Shown: positions 8,983 to 17,122 of the stretch, piece by piece
Numbering within the stretch: position 1 is the stretch's first letter
How the letters are laid out: each line of letters opens with the position of its first letter
NCBI RefSeq assembly: GCF_041928815.1
Contig: NZ_JBHFEI010000009.1
Location: 62,001-126,000 of the forward strand
Source: JBHFEI01 sp041928815
GTDB lineage: Bacteria; Pseudomonadota; Alphaproteobacteria; Rhizobiales; Rhizobiaceae
Direction: 5' to 3'
Length of the DNA stretch: 64,000 bases
Notes under the pieces: generated by a model
The model's input: the letters and a program-made list of their open reading frames with translations, nothing else
What the model was told of the DNA's origin: nothing
Database searches by the model: none
Position numbers and translations under genes: made by a program

Positions 8983-9828
8983 TCACTTCCAGATCGGCAG
9001 TTCGAGCCACCAGTTCCACCATTCCGGCCAGCCGCGATTCCAGAAGGGGCCGCTGATGACGATGCAGACCGCGCTCCAGAAGCCGGCATTCAGCGCCAGG
9101 ATCAGGCCGAGGCGGTGGATGCCGAGCGTGCCGATGGAATAGCCGATGATGTCGCGGAAGAAGGTGTCCTCGTATTCCGGCGTCTTCACCTCGGCCTGCT
9201 TGCCGGGCGCGTCGCGCGAGGCGCCGGGATTGGCCGCCGACAGGATGAGGCCGCCATGCAGGGAGAGCGCAAATGTCGTCGTGAAGAAGAACGACACCGC
9301 GATCATATGGGCCGGATTGTAGTGGAAGTGCAGATACTGGTAGCCGACGTTCGACACCCAGTCGAGATGGCTGAAGATGCCGTAGGGGAAGCCATAACCC
9401 CAGGCGCCGAGCAGCAGCGGGCGGACGACGACCAGCGTCGTATAGGCGAGAATGGCGAAGGAGAAGGCGAAGGGCACGTGATAGCCCATGCCGAGCTTGC
9501 GGCAGATTTCCACCTCGCGCAGCGCCCAGGACGAGAAGGCGCCGAGCGCGCAGACGGTGATGATCTGCCAGAGCCCGCCTTCCTTCAGCGGCGCCAGCGC
9601 CAGGCCGTAGGAAATGTCGGGCGGCGCGATCGAGATCTGCCAGATGTTCCAGGTCGGGCCGATGGCCGCGCCATAGACGATGAGCGCGGTGCCCAGAATG
9701 GCGAAGAAGGCCGTGGTGACCCCGAAAAAGCCGACATAGAAGGGCCCGACCCAGAAGTCGAACAGGTCGCCGCCGATCAGCGTGCCGCCGCGCACGCGGT
9801 ATTTGCGTTCGAAACTCAGCAGCGCCAT
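8983..9828 (-). CDS. pufL: Photosynthetic reaction centre L subunit
   Basis: PufL binds the special pair and QA/QB cofactors together with PufM. The 281-residue product has five helices. Chlorophyll-ligand histidines are His154 (GIFSHLDW) and His174 (YNPAHMIA); iron-ligand histidines are His191 (LSLHGG) and His238 (LGIHRLG). A charged 25-residue loop rich in Pro/Lys/Glu (about 199-224) lies before helix E, making the second iron ligand about seven residues later than in Rhodobacter. An AGGAGGAACC site precedes the ATG. It lies 127 bases downstream of pufA and 13 bases before pufM. Confidence 0.98.
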   Translation of the reverse strand: MALLSFERKYRVRGGTLIGGDLFDFWVGPFYVGFFGVTTAFFAILGTALIVYGAAIGPTWNIWQISIAPPDISYGLALAPLKEGGLWQIITVCALGAFSSWALREVEICRKLGMGYHVPFAFSFAILAYTTLVVVRPLLLGAWGYGFPYGIFSHLDWVSNVGYQYLHFHYNPAHMIAVSFFFTTTFALSLHGGLILSAANPGASRDAPGKQAEVKTPEYEDTFFRDIIGYSIGTLGIHRLGLILALNAGFWSAVCIVISGPFWNRGWPEWWNWWLELPIWK

Positions 9829-9955
9829 CAGGTTCCTCCTCGGGCCGTCCGCAGGTGTTTGGCGGTCGCCGCCGCGGTATCGCGGGGCGTCTCAGCCTTG
9901 TGTCCGGCGGCGGGCGGGGCCATGGTGGCCGGCCGCGCCCGCTGCCCTCTCGGGT
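9829..9955 (-). promoter_or_regulatory. pufA-pufL intercistronic region with GC-rich hairpins
   Basis: The 127-base spacer contains small self-complementary segments, for example CCGCG/CGCGG at 9872-9885 around a 4-base loop and GGCC/GGCC at 9918-9930. In Rhodobacter the equivalent spacer folds into stem-loops that protect the pufBA message from 3' decay and raise the antenna-to-reaction-centre ratio. The same role here is inferred from position; the stems seen are short. Confidence 0.4.
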
Positions 9956-10153
9956 TCAGCCGATGAGCCGCTGATCCTGATCGCTGCCGAGCGTGTGTTC
10001 GATCGCGCTGGTCTTTAAGGGCTTGCCCTCAAGCCAGTTGAACCGGTCCGTGCTCAACAGGATGAAATGGATCAGAATGGCGAGCGTGAACAGGAAGACG
10101 GACAGTGCGACCAGCGCCTTGCGCGGATCGAACATCAGCCAGATTCTCCACAT
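9956..10153 (-). CDS. pufA: Light-harvesting LH1 alpha subunit
   Basis: PufA is a short single-helix antenna polypeptide that pairs with PufB and binds bacteriochlorophyll. The 65-residue product begins MWRIWLMFDPRKAL, a classical LH1 alpha N-terminus, and the helix carries the chlorophyll ligand in ILIHFILLST (His29). A GAGGAG ribosome site lies just before the ATG. It follows pufB by 11 bases, the standard BA order. Confidence 0.97.
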   Translation of the reverse strand: MWRIWLMFDPRKALVALSVFLFTLAILIHFILLSTDRFNWLEGKPLKTSAIEHTLGSDQDQRLIG

Positions 10154-10164
10154 CGTCGCTCTCC

Positions 10165-10386
10165 TCAGGCCAGCATCGGCAGAAGCGCCTGGGCCGACTG
10201 GTTCATGTGTTCAAGGAACACATACCCTTCCGGCCCCGGGATCCAGGGACGCCACATCCAGACCAAGATGTGCGCGACGATGGCAATCGCCGTGAACATC
10301 AGGAAACCCTGGATGAAGAGCCCGTGGAACTCGCGCGCTTCGCTTTCGGTCAGACCCGAAAGTGAAACACTCGATGGATCAGCCAT
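10165..10386 (-). CDS. pufB: Light-harvesting LH1 beta subunit
   Basis: PufB is the beta antenna polypeptide. The 73-residue product has the family block GLTESEAREFHGLF followed by a transmembrane helix with the ligand histidine in AIVAHILVWMWRPW. I chose ATG 10386 because an AGGAGGT site sits 7 bases upstream; a GTG three codons earlier overlaps that site. The leader upstream (10387-10501) contains a small CCCCG/CGGGG hairpin and lies between the pufQ-like gene and pufB. Confidence 0.97.
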   Translation of the reverse strand: MADPSSVSLSGLTESEAREFHGLFIQGFLMFTAIAIVAHILVWMWRPWIPGPEGYVFLEHMNQSAQALLPMLA

Positions 10387-10501
10387 CAAACGCACCTCCT
10401 AGCCTCGAATACCGCGGCACCCCCGCGGCGGGGTTCCGGCATGCCGCGAACGGCCGGTGCCGGTGTCTCGGCGGTGTCGAGAACACCGTCGAAGCGAAAG
10501 G

Positions 10502-10735
10502 TCATGCGTGAAACGCATAACCGACGGCCGCATAGGCCGAGGCGCTGGCCTCGGCGAAGACCGATTGTCCGGATGTTGCGCTCCTGCCGGTGGCAAGCGC
10601 GGCCCCGCGCCGCGCCAGCGCCGCCGCAAGGCAGAGCGGATAGGAAATCAGGAAGAGCTGCCGCATCTCGTGGCGCTCGGCGCGCCGGTCGATATGGAAA
10701 CGTCCGGCCGTTCCGACGGTTGTCGTCTGGGGCAT
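10502..10735 (-). CDS. pufQ: PufQ-like small membrane protein
   Basis: The 77-residue product has one hydrophobic stretch (about residues 25-40, FLISYPLCLAAALARR) and a SVFAEASASAYAAVGYAF tail that resembles PufQ-like orfs. PufQ sits upstream of pufBA in Rhodobacter and influences bacteriochlorophyll supply. The ATG at 10735 is preceded by AGGAGGAC about 7 bases upstream; another ATG at 10740 lies too close to that site and in another frame. Position between bchZ (55 bases away) and pufB supports the call, but the similarity is loose. Confidence 0.6.
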   Translation of the reverse strand: MPQTTTVGTAGRFHIDRRAERHEMRQLFLISYPLCLAAALARRGAALATGRSATSGQSVFAEASASAYAAVGYAFHA

Positions 10736-10790
10736 CGCATGTCCTCCTAAAGGCCCGTCGGGCCATGGTGTCTGACCGGCCGGTCCGCGC

Positions 10791-12239
10791 TCAGGCGGGC
10801 ATCGGCATTCTTGCGGCCCGCTCCACATGGGCGGGCGTGACTTCGCCGGCGTCGGCCCGTTCGGCCTCCCGCTCGGCCGCATCGCGCAGCCGCCGGGCGG
10901 CGGAGATGCGCACCAGCACGGGCTCGTCGGCCATGCGCCGGTCGAAGAGCGACTGGGCCTCGGCCTGCCAGGGCAGTTCCCCCGCCCGCCGCGCCGTCGT
11001 CGCCTCGATGGCGTCGAGTTCGCTCGCCTTGGGCAGGATCGAGAACAGCATGTCGAACAGCGCGTTGCAGACCTCCTGGATCAGCCAGGCCGCGCCCGAA
11101 TAGCCCATCACCGGCGTGCCGGTATGGCGGCGCACCACCGCGCCGGGGAAGGAGAGCTGGACGAAGGTCGCCCGCAGATTGCTCTCGACGAGATACATGC
11201 GCTCGTTGAAGGAGCCGAAGAGGATCATCGGCGGGCGCTTCGCCACGAGATCGGCGACGGCCGCATTGTCGGTCTTCTCGCCCGGGCGGCGCGCCACCGC
11301 GAAGGTGCAGGGCAGGCCCATTTCCTCCTCGAGGAAATTGCGCACGCCGCGGGCATAGGTGTCGGTCGCGACGATGGCAAAGCTCGCGGTCGCGAAGAAG
11401 TCCTGCGTCACCGAGCGCCAGAGATCCCAGAGCGGCTTCAGCGTCGTGTGCTTCTCGCGCGTGATGAAGGGTTCCGGATCGAGGCCGAGAAGCTCGCCGA
11501 GGCTGCGCAGGAAGGCGGTGGTGGAATGGATGCCGATCGGCGCCTGCAGATAGGGCCGGTCGAGGCTCTCGCAGAGCAGGCGGCCGAATTCGCGGTAGAG
11601 GCAGATGTTGACGTCGGCATCCGCCAGCTTGCGGACATCCTCCAGATGGCTGCCGAGCGGGAAGATCATGTTGATCTCGGCGCCGATGCCTTCCACCAGC
11701 CGGCGGATCTCGGCGAGGTCGGAGGGCATGTTGTAGGTGCCGTAGATCGGGCCGATGATGTTGACGCGGGGCCTGGCCCCCTCCGGCCGGCGGCGCGGCG
11801 CCGGCACCTTGCCGCCCTTAGGGCCGAATTCCGTCCACAGCCAGCGCAGCGCCCGGTCGGCGCTCTGCCACTGGTCCTCGTCGATGGTGCGCGGCAGGAA
11901 GCGCAGGATGTTGGAGCCTTCCGGCGTGACGCCGCCGCCGATCATCTCGGCGATGGACCCCGTGACGACCACGGCCGGCAGGTCCGGATCGAGCGCGCGG
12001 CGCGCCCGCTTCATGGCGCCTTCCGTGCCGTGCTGGCCGAGCTCGTCCTCGGACAGGCCGCTGACGACGATCGGCAATTCATGCGGCGGCAGCGCGTCCG
12101 TGTAGTGCAGCACCGAGGTCACCGGCAGGTTCTCGCAGCCGACGGGGCCGTCGATGATGACCTGCAGGCCCTTGATCGCCGTGAAGGCGTAGACGCTGCC
12201 CCAGTAGCCGCCGGCCCGGTCGTGGTCGAGGATCAGCAT
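10791..12239 (-). CDS. bchZ: Chlorophyllide a reductase, subunit Z
   Basis: BchZ with BchY forms the catalytic NifDK-like component of chlorophyllide a oxidoreductase, which reduces ring B on the way to bacteriochlorophyllide a. The 482-residue product opens MLILDHDRAGGYWGSVYAF and has the DGPVGCENLPV cluster-ligand region and NIIGPIYGTYNMPSD block. The C-terminal 50 residues resemble the small protochlorophyllide reductase C-terminal domain. It overlaps bchY by 7 bases. Confidence 0.97.
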   Translation of the reverse strand: MLILDHDRAGGYWGSVYAFTAIKGLQVIIDGPVGCENLPVTSVLHYTDALPPHELPIVVSGLSEDELGQHGTEGAMKRARRALDPDLPAVVVTGSIAEMIGGGVTPEGSNILRFLPRTIDEDQWQSADRALRWLWTEFGPKGGKVPAPRRRPEGARPRVNIIGPIYGTYNMPSDLAEIRRLVEGIGAEINMIFPLGSHLEDVRKLADADVNICLYREFGRLLCESLDRPYLQAPIGIHSTTAFLRSLGELLGLDPEPFITREKHTTLKPLWDLWRSVTQDFFATASFAIVATDTYARGVRNFLEEEMGLPCTFAVARRPGEKTDNAAVADLVAKRPPMILFGSFNERMYLVESNLRATFVQLSFPGAVVRRHTGTPVMGYSGAAWLIQEVCNALFDMLFSILPKASELDAIEATTARRAGELPWQAEAQSLFDRRMADEPVLVRISAARRLRDAAEREAERADAGEVTPAHVERAARMPMPA

Positions 12240-13807
12240 CCGACGCTCTCCCCGTTGTCGACCGCGTTCATCGACTTGCGCATCTTGGCGGCATAGGTCT
12301 TGCGGAAGGAGGAATGGTCCTTCGGCGTCTCCTGCCAGATGCCGGCCGTCTCGCCGGCGCCGACACCGGCAAAGAAGGCATCCATCGCCTCGAAGCGCGC
12401 CCTGTTGGCGATGGCGGCATTGATGACGTCGGGCAGCGAACCGGCACCCGCCGGGCCCATCAGCGGGCGGGCGGAGATGAGGTTGGTGAAATAGAGCGCC
12501 GGCGTCGCCGTCTCCTTGGCCTTCTGCACCACGGGCGTGGTGCCGATGGCGAGATCGGGGCGGAATTCAGCAAAGGCGGCGAGGTCGTCCTCCAGCGAGG
12601 CGCGGAAGCGGAGCTCGACGCCGCGCGCCGCCAGCCATTCGGCATCCGCCGCATTCCACGGCGTGCGCGGACAGGCCGTGCCGACATAGCGCAGGTCCGC
12701 GCCCAGCTCGACCAGCAGCCGGCCGACGATCAGTTCGGAGCCCTCATAGCCGGATAGCGTGATGCGGCCGTCGATGCGTTTGGCCTGAAGGCTCGCCGAG
12801 ATCGCGCCGCGCATGGCGTCGCGGCTCTGGTCGATGCGGGCGCGGGGGACGCCGCAGGCCGCGCCGATAGCCGAGAGCCAGGCGTCGGTTCCCTCGAGCC
12901 CGACGGGCGCGGAGCCGACAACGGGCCGGCCGGCGGCCTCGAATTCGCGGATGCTCGCGGTATAGAAGGGGTGGATGGCGGCGACCGCCGCGCAGTCGAG
13001 GGCGCCATAGAGGTCGCGCCATTCGCGCACCGGCACGGTCGGCCCGGCGGCAAGGCCCATCGGCTCCAGCATGGCGCCGACGACCATCGGATCGGCCGGG
13101 AACATCTCGCCGAGCAGCGTCACGCTCGGCCGGTCGGTCGTCCGCTGCCGCGGGCGCTGCACGGGGCCGGCGAGCGCCTCCTGCCGGGCATAGGCGAGCA
13201 TCGCCGCCGACAGCACGTCCTTGGCTTCCGCATGGGTCGGCACGCCGAAACCCGGCACGTCGATGCCGACGATGCGCACGCCGGAGATCTCGCGCGGCAG
13301 CATCTTCAGCGGCACGCCGGAGGCGGTGGGCACGCAGAGATTGGTGACGATAACGGCGTCGTATTTCTCCGGATCGGCCATCTGGTGGACGGCCTCGACG
13401 ATGTCCTCGAAGAGCTTGCCGGTGACGAGCGTCTCGGAACTGAAGGGCACATAGCCGACGGAGCGCTTGGCGCCGTAGAAATGCGAGGTGAAGGTGAGAC
13501 CGTAGACGCAGCAGGCCGAGCCCGAGAGGATGGTGGCGACCCGGCGCATCCGAAGGCCGACGCGCAGCGACCCGAAGGCCGGGCACATGGACTGCGGCTG
13601 GTCGTGCGGGCCCTTCGGATAGTCGGCCTCGAAACGGTCGAGCAGCGCGCCGTTGCCGGCGGCGCGCGCCGCAGCCCGCGACCGCTCGGCCCCGCTGTGG
13701 CAGGCGCCGTCCGCGTCTGCGGCGGCGACTGTCCCGACGGCCGCGTGGTCGCCGACCGGCTCGGCCTGTCTCGTGTCGGCGGCGTCGAACGCCTTCAGAT
13801 CATCCAT
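12233..13807 (-). CDS. bchY: Chlorophyllide a reductase, subunit Y
   Basis: BchY is the second NifDK-like catalytic subunit of chlorophyllide a reductase. The 524-residue product has an Ala/Asp-rich variable N-terminus (first about 70 residues), then conserved cysteine blocks SMCPAFGSLR, GSACCVYGLTF and VTNLCVPTASGVP that ligate the 4Fe-4S cluster. The GYEGSELIVGRLLVELGA segment is typical of the family. It begins 9 bases after bchX and overlaps bchZ. Confidence 0.97.
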   Translation of the reverse strand: MDDLKAFDAADTRQAEPVGDHAAVGTVAAADADGACHSGAERSRAAARAAGNGALLDRFEADYPKGPHDQPQSMCPAFGSLRVGLRMRRVATILSGSACCVYGLTFTSHFYGAKRSVGYVPFSSETLVTGKLFEDIVEAVHQMADPEKYDAVIVTNLCVPTASGVPLKMLPREISGVRIVGIDVPGFGVPTHAEAKDVLSAAMLAYARQEALAGPVQRPRQRTTDRPSVTLLGEMFPADPMVVGAMLEPMGLAAGPTVPVREWRDLYGALDCAAVAAIHPFYTASIREFEAAGRPVVGSAPVGLEGTDAWLSAIGAACGVPRARIDQSRDAMRGAISASLQAKRIDGRITLSGYEGSELIVGRLLVELGADLRYVGTACPRTPWNAADAEWLAARGVELRFRASLEDDLAAFAEFRPDLAIGTTPVVQKAKETATPALYFTNLISARPLMGPAGAGSLPDVINAAIANRARFEAMDAFFAGVGAGETAGIWQETPKDHSSFRKTYAAKMRKSMNAVDNGESVGC

Positions 13808-13816
13808 GGCTCCGCC

Positions 13817-14818
13817 TCACACCGCGTCGTAGACGACTTCGAGGGAGGGGCGCGACAGCTTGCCGGCCGCGCACATGTCGGCGGCAGACGCCGGCTGCAG
13901 CTGGTAGTCGGCGCCGGTCTCGCTGGCGTCGAAAAGGGCGAGCAGGCCGTCCTGGTCGAGCGGGCGCGGCAGGACCGGCGGCGCCTCGGCAAGATTGATC
14001 GACAGCGCCTCGAAGAGCGGGCCCCAGCGGTTGTCCGGCGTGCCGATGATCTGGTAGTTGGCGCTCTTGCGGCGGATATCCTCGTCCTGGGGAATGGCGG
14101 CGAGCACGGGAATGCCGACGGCCTCGGCGAAGGCGGCCGCCTCGCCCGTGCCGTCATCCTTGTTGATGACGAGGCCGGCCACGCCGACATTGCCGCCGAG
14201 ATTGCGGAAATATTTCACCGCCGAGCAGACATTGTTGGCGACATAGAGCGACTGCAGGTCGTTCGAGCCGACGACCACCACCTTCTGGCACATGTCGCGG
14301 GCGATCGGCAGGCCGAAGCCGCCGCAGACGACGTCGCCGAGGAAATCGAGCAGGACGTAGTCGAAGTCCCAGTCGTGGAAGCCGAGCTTTTCCAGCGTCT
14401 CGAAGCCGTGGATGATGCCGCGCCCGCCGCAGCCGCGCCCGACCTCCGGCCCGCCGAGCTCCATGGCGAAGACGCCGTCGCGCTTGAAGCAGACGTCGGA
14501 GATCGAGACCTCCTGCCCCGCCGCCTTGCGCATGGATGCGGTCTGGATGATCGTCGGGCAGGCCCTCCCGCCGAAGAGCAGCGACGTCGTGTCGCTTTTG
14601 GGGTCGCAGCCGATCAGCAGCACCTTCTTGCCGAGCTGCGCCAGCATGTAGGAGAGATTGGCGAGCGTGAAGCTCTTGCCGATCCCGCCCTTGCCGTAGA
14701 TGGCGATGATCTGCGTTTCCTTTTTCACCGGACCGGTGGCGGGCAGGTCCGGCTCGATCATGGCTTCTTCGCGCAGCTGATCATGCATCAGGTCGCGACT
14801 GTCGAGGTCGAGGGTCAT
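13817..14818 (-). CDS. bchX: Chlorophyllide a reductase iron protein, subunit X
   Basis: BchX is the NifH-like ATPase that delivers electrons to BchYZ. The 333-residue product contains the P-loop YGKGGIGKSFT (residues 41-51), the switch I-like IGCDPKSDTT block and the cluster-ligand region GGPEVGRGCGGRG. Its ATG overlaps the bchC stop (ATGA). The NifH-like fold and position between bchC and bchY make the assignment secure. Confidence 0.97.
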   Translation of the reverse strand: MTLDLDSRDLMHDQLREEAMIEPDLPATGPVKKETQIIAIYGKGGIGKSFTLANLSYMLAQLGKKVLLIGCDPKSDTTSLLFGGRACPTIIQTASMRKAAGQEVSISDVCFKRDGVFAMELGGPEVGRGCGGRGIIHGFETLEKLGFHDWDFDYVLLDFLGDVVCGGFGLPIARDMCQKVVVVGSNDLQSLYVANNVCSAVKYFRNLGGNVGVAGLVINKDDGTGEAAAFAEAVGIPVLAAIPQDEDIRRKSANYQIIGTPDNRWGPLFEALSINLAEAPPVLPRPLDQDGLLALFDASETGADYQLQPASAADMCAAGKLSRPSLEVVYDAV

Positions 14819-15753
14819 GCGGCGGTCCTCCAGTCGATCACCATTTTCAGGCAGTCGGCATCTTCGAATGCGGTCAGGTAGGCGGACTGCGCGGCGGCGG
14901 GTGCCGCGCGATGGGTGACGAGGCCTGCGAGCGACAGGCGGCCGGCGGCGACCAGCGTCAGCACGGCCTCGACATCGGCGGGCGTGAATTCGGCCGCGAT
15001 CGACAGACGCAGCTCGCGCATGAAGGCGGGTGTGAACCGGAAATCGATGCGCTCGCCATAGAAGCCGGCCAGCACGAGATCGCCGGGCCGCGTCAGGCGC
15101 GGCACGATGCGGTCGATGAGGCCGGCATCGCCGCTGGCGTCGATCACGCCGGCAAGGCCGGTGCGCCCGTCCTCGGCGGGATCGATGACCGTGCAGCCCG
15201 CCCCACCGCGACGGCGGTCCGGATTGGTTTCCCAGACGATTGGCGCGGGCCTGCCGAGGGCGGGCAGCATCCGCGAGATCAGCCGGCCGAGCACGCCATG
15301 GCCGACCACCAGATCGACCGGTCCGCCGGCGCGCGAGACGGCATGGTGGGCGGTGGCGGCAAGCGCCAGCAGCACCGCCTCTTCGCCCATCGTCCCGTCG
15401 ATCGCGACGGTGCGCGCGCCCGGCACGACGAGGCGGGACGCTGTCGCGCCGAACAGGCCGGCCGCCTCGGTGTAGCAGGCCGCGCCGGGCACGAAGACGA
15501 GGCGGCCGACGTCCCGGCCGGACCGCTCGCCGGCCTCAACGACGCGCCCGACCGATTCGTAGCCGGGGACCAGCGGATAGGTAAGGCCGGGAAAGGCCGG
15601 CATCGTGCCGGTGAACAGCAGCTTCTCGGTGCCGGTCGAGACACCGGAGACAAGGGTTTCGACGACCACGTCGGCCGGGCCGGGTGCCGTCAGCGCAAGA
15701 CGGCGGACAGCAACGCTGCCCGGTCTTTCGAAGATGACGCCTGCCGCCTCCAT
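14815..15753 (-). CDS. bchC: Bacteriochlorophyllide a dehydrogenase (3-hydroxyethyl)
   Basis: BchC oxidises the C3 hydroxyethyl group to acetyl in bacteriochlorophyllide a synthesis. The 312-residue product is a medium-chain dehydrogenase-like protein with GVSTGTEKLLF and PLVPGYESVGRVVEAG near the N-terminus and a cofactor region around VVGHGVLGRLI. A GGAGGGAC site precedes the ATG. It is the first gene behind the paired palindrome promoter at 15792-15835, though crtE-crtF may read through from upstream. Confidence 0.95.
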   Translation of the reverse strand: MEAAGVIFERPGSVAVRRLALTAPGPADVVVETLVSGVSTGTEKLLFTGTMPAFPGLTYPLVPGYESVGRVVEAGERSGRDVGRLVFVPGAACYTEAAGLFGATASRLVVPGARTVAIDGTMGEEAVLLALAATAHHAVSRAGGPVDLVVGHGVLGRLISRMLPALGRPAPIVWETNPDRRRGGAGCTVIDPAEDGRTGLAGVIDASGDAGLIDRIVPRLTRPGDLVLAGFYGERIDFRFTPAFMRELRLSIAAEFTPADVEAVLTLVAAGRLSLAGLVTHRAAPAAAQSAYLTAFEDADCLKMVIDWRTAA

Positions 15754-15791
15754 GATGTCCCTCCCCGCCTCGGGTTCATTCGAACTCCGAC

Positions 15792-15835
15792 TGTCATCTT
15801 AGATTGACAGTATGGATCGTCAACAAGAATTTACA
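15792..15835 (-). promoter_or_regulatory. bchC promoter with two CrtJ/PpsR-type palindromes 8 bp apart
   Basis: TGTCATCTTAGATTGACA (15792-15809) is an exact TGT-N12-ACA site. A near-match CGT-N12-ACA lies at 15818-15835, exactly 8 bases away, the spacing described for cooperative CrtJ binding at the Rhodobacter bchC promoter. On the minus strand a TTGACG (15823-15818) and TAAGAT (15801-15796) separated by 16 bases form a plausible -35/-10 pair inside the sites. A repressor bound here would cover the polymerase site. Confidence 0.85.
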
Positions 15836-15963
15836 CTTTTCCGTTCTTCGCCCTGTCCGGGCCGGAGCGCGTCGCCGCCCCTCCACGTTGCGCCGGTGCC
15901 TTAAGCCTTTGGTTTCGCGCATGTCTTTGTGCCCGTCACGCTGCACCGTCGCGTCAGACGGCT

Positions 15964-17112
15964 TCAGCGGACAGCCGTGACAATCCCGGCGATCAGGCGG
16001 TTCGGCGAGGGCACGGGACGGATGTCGCGGAAGCCCGCGGCGACGAGACAATCGGCGATCTCGCCGGGGCTGCGGCAGCGGCCCGCGCCCATGGCGAGGA
16101 AATAGAGGCCGAAGTAGGCCGACGACAGCCGCGCACCCGCATCCGTCCCGCGCATGGCTTCGGCGACGACCAGCCGGGTGCCGGGGGCCAGCGACCGGTG
16201 GAGATTGGCGAGGATGGCGGCGACACGGGCGTCGTCATGGTCGCAGAGGATGCGGATCAGCGTGACGCAGTCGGCCTCCCCCGGCAGCCGGTCGCGGGCG
16301 AAATCGCCGCCGGTGACGCTGGCGCGCGCCGCAAGGCCGGCCGCATCGAGGCGGCCCGTCGCCCGGTCGGCAACGGCCGGCAGGTCGAAGAGATGCAGGC
16401 CGAGGCCCGGATGCCGCCGGCCCGCCGCGATGAGGAAGGCGCCCTCTCCGCCCCCGACATCCATGAGGCGTCGATGCCGGCCGAAGTCATGGGCGTCGAG
16501 CAGGCAGGCTGCCATCATCGCCTGGCTCTCGCGCATCAGCGTCGAATAGTCCGCGACCGCCTCCGGGGAAAGCAGGCCGGGTTCCGCGTTTCGGGCATAG
16601 GCCCAGTAGCGGCCAAGCGCGGTCTCGCCGGCCGTCCCCTTCAGCAACCGGTCCGGCTCCAGCAGGTCGCGGTAGAGGAGATCGTGGTGGCGCACCATGG
16701 CCGAGAGGCCTTGGTCGCTGGCGAGGACGACGCCGGCATCGTCCAGCGTCCACAGATCCGGCGCCACCTCGATCGTCAGGCCGAGATCCGCGTTGATGCC
16801 GAGCAGCAGGCGCATCCGCGTCGCCGTCAAGCCCAGTTGACGGGCAAGGCTCGCCGTGTCGGCGGGCCGGGCGAGCAGCGCCTGGTAAAGACCGAGCCTG
16901 ACGCCGGCGAGAAGGATCTGGGAATGGACGAAGCCGCTCATAAGGCCGAAGAGGGCGGCGGCGTTGCGGTCGGCGATGCGTCGCAGCAACGGCAGGCGGG
17001 AAATCAGCCGGCGGAAGCCCGGCCTCGCGATCTGGCGGTTGCGCCAGAGCCGCAGGCGCACTGCGAGCGGCGGGCGCCGGCGCTCCTCCGGGACTGCGGC
17101 GTCGGCGGCCAT
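15964..17112 (-). CDS. crtF: Demethylspheroidene/hydroxycarotenoid O-methyltransferase
   Basis: CrtF uses S-adenosylmethionine to methylate the C1 hydroxyl of acyclic carotenoids made by CrtC/CrtD. The 382-residue product has a basic N-terminus, an all-helical dimerisation region (LARQLGLTATRMRLLLG, winged-helix like) and a Rossmann SAM motif LMDVGGGEGAFL. The last 35 residues (RCRSPGEIADCLVAAGF) match the family C-terminus. It begins 10 bases after crtE and would be co-transcribed with it. Confidence 0.95.
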   Translation of the reverse strand: MAADAAVPEERRRPPLAVRLRLWRNRQIARPGFRRLISRLPLLRRIADRNAAALFGLMSGFVHSQILLAGVRLGLYQALLARPADTASLARQLGLTATRMRLLLGINADLGLTIEVAPDLWTLDDAGVVLASDQGLSAMVRHHDLLYRDLLEPDRLLKGTAGETALGRYWAYARNAEPGLLSPEAVADYSTLMRESQAMMAACLLDAHDFGRHRRLMDVGGGEGAFLIAAGRRHPGLGLHLFDLPAVADRATGRLDAAGLAARASVTGGDFARDRLPGEADCVTLIRILCDHDDARVAAILANLHRSLAPGTRLVVAEAMRGTDAGARLSSAYFGLYFLAMGAGRCRSPGEIADCLVAAGFRDIRPVPSPNRLIAGIVTAVR

Positions 17113-17122
17113 GGCGCGGCGC

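Noticed and set aside
10386..10766. Alternative minus-strand frame overlapping the pufQ-like gene
   Set aside because: Arg/Pro-rich with no transmembrane helix; the other frame has ribosome site and helix.
12971..14881. Plus-strand open frame of about 636 codons over bchY/bchX
   Set aside because: Antisense shadow of two certain genes; no ribosome site and no family motif.
15794..16051. Minus-strand open frame upstream of bchC
   Set aside because: It overlaps the crtF end and the PpsR promoter and has random Arg/Pro-rich composition.
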